From Anaerolineales bacterium (GTDB lineage: Bacteria > Chloroflexota > Anaerolineae > 4572-78 > J111), in assembly GCA_015075185.1 (NCBI GenBank), contig JABTUW010000008.1, positions 124,001 through 188,000 of the forward strand: a stretch of DNA of 64,000 bases, given 5' to 3'. The first letter of the stretch is position 1; every line of letters begins with the position of its first letter. Shown piece after piece: positions 60,556 through 64,000 of this stretch. Position numbers and translations under genes: made by a program. The notes below the pieces were generated by a model. It saw nothing but the letters and a program-made list of their open reading frames with translations, was not told where the DNA came from and did no database searches.

Positions 60556-60984
60556 TCAGGAGGCTGAAAACAAAGCCAACAAATCGCCCGGTTGCAAAAC
60601 CTGAACTAACCCGTCCTTAAAATCTTTGGGATTGCGGGTGACCAAATAATGAACCTGTGAGTTTAACGCGGCAGCCATCTGCACGGCATCTTCAAAATCT
60701 TTCCAGCCCAGGGCCAGGGCTTTCAAAATTACCTCCTGGTCAACGGGGGCCGCATGAAAAACTTGCAGCAGCTTGGTCATCGTCAGATTGGCTTGCTGAT
60801 AATCCAGGTGTTTGGCCAGCAGATAATGCAGGGTTGTGACCGAATGGGCCGCCAGGAACGCTTCAAACTCACCCTGTTCGGCCAGCGCCCAGACCGCGGC
60901 CGCGCTCTGATAGTGCGGTTCTCTTTTGGCTAAAACGTCCAGGGCGACGTTGGCATCAACTAAAACGCGAAGTTTAGCGGCCAT
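60556..60984 (-). CDS. PIN-domain toxin (VapC-like)
   Basis: The 142-residue PIN-domain ribonuclease has acidic residues in VLVDANVALDVL, KDFEDAVQMAAA and a TRNPKDF end motif. Toxins of this type cleave RNA, often tRNA. ATG 60984 lies inside the antitoxin gene (11-base overlap) with GAGGAC upstream, the usual coupled order of antitoxin then toxin. An alternative start is 60996. Target RNA unknown. Confidence 0.9.
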   Translation of the reverse strand: MAAKLRVLVDANVALDVLAKREPHYQSAAAVWALAEQGEFEAFLAAHSVTTLHYLLAKHLDYQQANLTMTKLLQVFHAAPVDQEVILKALALGWKDFEDAVQMAAALNSQVHYLVTRNPKDFKDGLVQVLQPGDLLALFSAS

Positions 60985-61210
60985 ATTTGTCCTCAAGATA
61001 AGCTCGATGTTCCTCTAATGAAACATCCGCCGGCAGAATGCCGCTCAACGATTCTAAAATGGGGGAGTGGGACGTCTCCCCGCTTGTCTTAAGCGAGCGT
61101 AAAAACTCGGCTACCAGCCGCGAGAGCGTGGTCTGGTGAAGCTGAGCGTAATCTTTGGCCGACTCAATAATTGGTTTTTCAATGCGCAGGGTCAGTTTTG
61201 TTTTTTCCAT
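60974..61210 (-). CDS. Antitoxin (DUF6364/ribbon-helix-helix type)
   Basis: The 78-residue protein begins MEKTKLTLRIEKPIIESAKD, a ribbon-helix-helix-like DNA-binding start as in DUF6364 antitoxins. A C-terminal acidic tail (VSLEEHRAYLEDKYGR) probably covers the toxin. It lies before the toxin gene with overlap. A promoter with an operator-like inverted repeat lies just upstream, consistent with autoregulation. Confidence 0.88.
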   Translation of the reverse strand: MEKTKLTLRIEKPIIESAKDYAQLHQTTLSRLVAEFLRSLKTSGETSHSPILESLSGILPADVSLEEHRAYLEDKYGR

Positions 61211-61241
61211 CGGTCTCACTCACTTTATATGGAGTTCATTT

Positions 61242-61276
61242 GACGTATATTTTAACCAACTTTGTACGTCTGTCAA
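61242..61276 (-). promoter_or_regulatory. Toxin-antitoxin promoter with operator
   Basis: On the minus strand TTGACA (61276-61271), 16 bases, TAAAAT (61254-61249). An inverted repeat GACGTA (61242-61247) / TACGTC (61265-61270) overlaps both boxes and is a good candidate operator for the antitoxin. Confidence 0.75.
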
Positions 61277-61345
61277 AGAGATAATGCATATTCACCCTCA
61301 CCCCCTTGAAGGCTATTTGCCTGGCTCCTTAAAAGGATTTTCCTG

Positions 61346-61380
61346 ATGGCGAGTATCACTCATGAAACTCGCCATTTTTA
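61346..61380 (+). terminator. Terminator-like hairpin before the first lipoprotein gene
   Basis: ATGGCGAGT (61346-61354) pairs with ACTCGCCAT (61367-61375), followed by TTTTTATT. No plus-strand gene precedes it in this gap, so it may lie in the leader of the lipoprotein gene or be a relic. A TATAAT box (61391-61396) without a good -35 follows. Confidence 0.5.
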
Positions 61381-61425
61381 TTGCTTCGGGTATAATTCGG
61401 GCGGGAACGTTAAAGGAGACCATTG

Positions 61426-62331
61426 GTGCTTCGCAAACAATCAAGCCTATGGGCGCGAGCCGTACTTGTACTGTGCATACCGCTTCTGGCCTGCGCCCTG
61501 GCCAAGCAAACCCCGCAGCCGGCCCCAACCCTGGAACAACTGGCCTTTGAAGTCCAAACCGCCACGCCGACCTTCACCCCGGTCCTGGGCTTGGCCGGCG
61601 CCCCCACCAATACCCCCGATCCCAATGCCACCCCAACCCTCACCTCGACCTTGACCCTCACCACCACCGGCACTCAGGAAGCCGCCACCCCTGCCTCTCC
61701 GCCGACCTCGCCCCCTGAGCCGGACGTGGCGGCGGTCCAGGCAGCCCCGCCAGACACGCCCACCCCGCCCCCGCCCGCCCCGACTGCTGTGCCTATTCAG
61801 GGAGGAGCCTGGGATTTTGAAGATGGTTTCAGCCAGTGGGGCAATCCTTACGGCGACCGCTGCCCCGGTTCCGGCCTGGCCAACGGCTGGAACGCCTTTA
61901 CCACCCGCGACCAATTCGGCTCCTCCTGCTTTAATCAAACCGTCTGGCAGGGGAATGTCAATAGCGGCGAGAGCGCACAGGAGATTACGTTTGCTTATGT
62001 CGGCGTCCAGGCCGGCATCTTCAAGTCCGTGCCGACCACGCCGGGCCATCGCTACAGCGTCACGGCGTTTATGAAACGGGAGTTCAGCCCGGCCAAGTTG
62101 GAGCTAACCCTGGGCCTGGACCCTGGCGGCGGGACCGACTGGCAAGCGCCGGGCGTCCAGTGGTTTCCCTGGGATGAGGACAAAGACGACGCTTGGGCCA
62201 AAACTGAAGAAACCATCACCGCTGCCGGCGAGAGCATGACCATTTTTATCAAAGGATCCCATCCCTACCCGGAGCCGGGGGGAACATTGCGCCTGGATTC
62301 GATTAGCATCACTGATCTGGGTCAGGAGTAA
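61426..62331 (+). CDS. Exported Pro/Thr-rich lipoprotein with C-terminal jelly-roll-like domain, copy 1
   Basis: The 301-residue protein has a signal peptide ending LLAC (lipobox), a long Pro/Thr/Ala linker (about 30-125) and a C-terminal domain (about 127-300). The domain has WDFEDGFSQWGNPYGDRCPG, GHRYSVTAFMKREF and EETITAAGESMTIFIKG. It looks like a carbohydrate-binding or choice-of-anchor type beta-sandwich but I cannot name a family. GTG 61426 (GGAG 7 bases upstream) is preferred; TTG 61423 is the alternative. A paralogue follows 5 bases later. Confidence 0.78.
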   Translation: MLRKQSSLWARAVLVLCIPLLACALAKQTPQPAPTLEQLAFEVQTATPTFTPVLGLAGAPTNTPDPNATPTLTSTLTLTTTGTQEAATPASPPTSPPEPDVAAVQAAPPDTPTPPPPAPTAVPIQGGAWDFEDGFSQWGNPYGDRCPGSGLANGWNAFTTRDQFGSSCFNQTVWQGNVNSGESAQEITFAYVGVQAGIFKSVPTTPGHRYSVTAFMKREFSPAKLELTLGLDPGGGTDWQAPGVQWFPWDEDKDDAWAKTEETITAAGESMTIFIKGSHPYPEPGGTLRLDSISITDLGQE

Positions 62332-62336
62332 GTTAG

Positions 62337-63329
62337 ATGAATGATTACAAAATAGTAAGTCTTACAATTTTCCCCCTTGCCATCCGCCATGTCTTAGCCC
62401 CTATCTTCCATCCTCTAGCTGCCTTCCTGCTCCTCGCCCTCTTCCCCTCCCTCGCCTGTGTCATCGGCGGCTCAGGGGGGACAGCGATTCCGGTCGGGCG
62501 GCCGGCCAGTTTTGAAGTTCAAACCGCTACCCCGACAATTAACCCGCAATTGGCGACTCCTGCTCTTGAACCGATCCAGGCGGAGCCGGAGGTGGTTTTG
62601 CCGCTCGGCAGTGCCCCCACCGACACCCCTGACCCCAATGCCACGGCTACTTCACTGCTGATCCCCGTGGCTACGCCCACACTCACGCCCGTTGTCACGC
62701 CAACCATAGAACTTACCCCAACGGCTGCCATAACCCAGGAGGTAGTAGTTGTCGCGCCCCCGCCCAAGCCGGTGGTCGAGCCGGATCCACCCTTGCAGGG
62801 AGGCGATTGGGATTTTGAAACTGATTTTATCCCCTGGCCCAACCCCTATGGCGAACCCTGTCCGGGGGCGCGGGTGGCTTTTGGCTGGACGGCTTTTGTC
62901 GAGGATGGGCCGTATGGCTCATCCTGCATGAACGAAAATCTCTACCAGCCAAACGTCTTCTCCGGCCTCAAATCCCAGGAGATGACCTTTGATTTTATCG
63001 CCGCCAACTCTGGGGTGTTGCGCACCATTCCCACCAAAGTGGGCCATCGCTACACCATTGTGGCCCATGCCAAGCATGATCGCAGTATCGCGCCGGTACA
63101 GATGGCCCTGGGGGTTGATTTAACCGGCGGCGGCGATTGGACGGCTCCGACGGTGCAGTGGTTTGCCTGGGACAACCCCGCCGAGGATACCTGGAATCCG
63201 ACAGAAGAAACAGTGACGGCCACCGGCGAATCTATGACGATTTTTATCAAAGGCTTTCACCCCATGGCCGATCAGGGTGGCAAAACCGTTATTGATAACG
63301 TCAGCGTCACCGACTTGGGGCCTGAGTAA
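62337..63329 (+). CDS. Exported Pro/Thr-rich lipoprotein, paralogous copy 2
   Basis: The 330-residue protein has the same layout as the gene before it: hydrophobic start with FPSLAC (lipobox), variable linker, and a C-terminal domain with WDFETDFIPWPNPYGEPCPG, GHRYTIVAHAKHDR and EETVTATGESMTIFIKG. The domain is conserved between the two copies while the linker is not, so the pair arose by tandem duplication and the domain is the functional part. The gene starts 5 bases after copy 1. The function is unknown. Confidence 0.8.
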   Translation: MNDYKIVSLTIFPLAIRHVLAPIFHPLAAFLLLALFPSLACVIGGSGGTAIPVGRPASFEVQTATPTINPQLATPALEPIQAEPEVVLPLGSAPTDTPDPNATATSLLIPVATPTLTPVVTPTIELTPTAAITQEVVVVAPPPKPVVEPDPPLQGGDWDFETDFIPWPNPYGEPCPGARVAFGWTAFVEDGPYGSSCMNENLYQPNVFSGLKSQEMTFDFIAANSGVLRTIPTKVGHRYTIVAHAKHDRSIAPVQMALGVDLTGGGDWTAPTVQWFAWDNPAEDTWNPTEETVTATGESMTIFIKGFHPMADQGGKTVIDNVSVTDLGPE

Positions 63330-63429
63330 CGGCGGGGCTTGCCCCCGCCTTGGGCGGCCGTATGGATCGCTGCTAGTTTCAAAATATATCCCACTGAGCA
63401 GTCAGGACCTGCATAAAACGAGGCAAAAT

Positions 63430-63462
63430 AAAAGACCCGGTGTGCCCTCACCGGGTCTTTTT
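63430..63462 (+). terminator. Intrinsic terminator after the lipoprotein pair
   Basis: AAAGACCCGGT and ACCGGGTCTTT form an 11-bp stem around GTGCCCTC, followed by TTTTT. Confidence 0.9.
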
Positions 63463-63606
63463 AAAAAGGAGGAGAAGAGGTTGCTTTTGGGTTAGTCGTA
63501 AATAACTTAACCCATTGTGTCTGTAGTGTACCTATTTTTTGTCCCCTTCACTTGACGTGAACTCTACTGCAACTCTACGTTACCCCCACCGGGGACGAAG
63601 CTATGT

Positions 63607-63672
63607 AGATGGAAGATAGAAGATGGCAGATAGGTAATCCCTATCTTCTATCCTCTATCCTCTATCTTTCCC
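63607..63672. repeat. Degenerate-repeat hairpin (GATGGAAGATAG / CTATCTTC words)
   Basis: GATGGAAGATAGAAGATGGC on the left and CTATCTTCTATCCTCTATCC on the right are complementary word-like arms. It ends just before a promoter. Confidence 0.7.
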
Positions 63673-63677
63673 CACTT

Positions 63678-63706
63678 TTGTCAACGCTCTCACATAAGAG
63701 TATACT
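63678..63706 (+). promoter_or_regulatory. Promoter for the terminal acetyltransferase gene
   Basis: TTGTCA (63678-63683), 17 bases, TATACT (63701-63706), about 44 bases before the ATG at 63750. Confidence 0.8.
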
Positions 63707-63749
63707 GGCAAATCGTTGTTTATTGCCGTTGAATAGGAGTTTTGTCAGG

Positions 63750-64000
63750 ATGATCGAGTTTCGTTATTTGCAGCGAGCCGATGCTGAAGCCGCCGCAGAT
63801 ATTCACATCGAGGGGCAGCCGGGGACAACCCTGACCTTGCTGGGGCGCCGCTTTTTGGTTGAGTTCTACCGGGCCGTTTATACTTCCAAATGGAGTGAGG
63901 GCGTCGGCGCGTTTGATGATGGCCGGATGGTGGCCCAGGCGGCGATTGCGATATCGAGTGCTAAATTTTTCTCGGAATTCAAAACACGTTATTTGTGGCG
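63750..64000 (+). CDS. GNAT-like N-acetyltransferase, N-terminal part (3' truncated)
   Basis: 83 codons are visible. ADIHIEGQPGTTLTLLGRRF then LVEFYRAVY matches the N-terminus of a GNAT group with H-x-x-x-x-P-x-x-x-LxxLG and FL-x-x-F/LYR. The acetyl-CoA loop would lie beyond the window. GGAG about 10 bases upstream and a good promoter support the start. Confidence 0.78.
   Translation, partial: MIEFRYLQRADAEAAADIHIEGQPGTTLTLLGRRFLVEFYRAVYTSKWSEGVGAFDDGRMVAQAAIAISSAKFFSEFKTRYLW

Overview
The window looks like chromosomal DNA of a Chloroflexota bacterium (Anaerolineae/Caldilineae-like). This is an inference from gene content: several Pro/Thr-rich lipoproteins of the TPTPTP type, a very large SARP/ATPase regulator, DUF6062- and DUF6498-type proteins, a bacterial Roco GTPase and a SufU-type SUF system. 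Genes are tightly packed and often overlap by 4 bases. Most gaps hold hairpin-forming repeats. No tRNA, rRNA, CRISPR array or transposase was seen.

Layout. 1-8 kb is a sulfur block: the end of sufD, a BLUF photoreceptor, a two-domain sulfurtransferase, sufU-like/sufS/sufU, a Rieske ferredoxin, a SufT-like protein, and a CysO-like carrier with its rhodanese-E1 enzyme and a CysM-type cysteine synthase. Two tiny Cys-rich leader reading frames precede the sulfurtransferase and the cysO operon. The second is followed by what looks like a complete 1:2/2:3/3:4 attenuator. 8-12.7 kb has a CBS protein, a ferredoxin-NADP reductase, a cNMP-domain histidine kinase and an exported protein. 12.7-17.6 kb has an MBL hydrolase and a TPR lipoprotein/PBP1A pair. 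17.8-20 kb is a lower-GC restriction-modification pair, followed by a YerB-like lipoprotein.

21.7-29.1 kb is a nitrogen-assimilation block on the minus strand: an ANTAR response regulator, amtB behind a promoter and an intrinsic terminator, an unrecognised protein, glnN (GSIII) and glnA (GSI). 29.5-40.2 kb has Ada/MGMT, LysE, LysA, YdeI, small membrane proteins, FemABX, a frameshifted RodZ-like protein, an MFS exporter and two acetyltransferases. 40.3-52.4 kb has the SARP regulator, a 5'-nucleotidase-like protein, a sugar-type ABC importer without an ATPase (one permease frameshifted), and a three-gene HcnABC-like amino-acid dehydrogenase. 52.5-64 kb has a DUF6498 protein, a PAS sensor without an output domain, Nth, LOG, a Roco protein, a VapBC-type toxin-antitoxin pair, two paralogous lipoproteins and the start of an acetyltransferase.

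Two themes cross the window. One is predicted transcription attenuation of sulfur and ammonium genes. The other is a set of degenerate-repeat hairpin elements that fill gene gaps, sometimes supply stop codons, and appear to sit in frame inside at least three protein genes (lysA, the SARP gene and the Roco gene; possibly the MBL gene).
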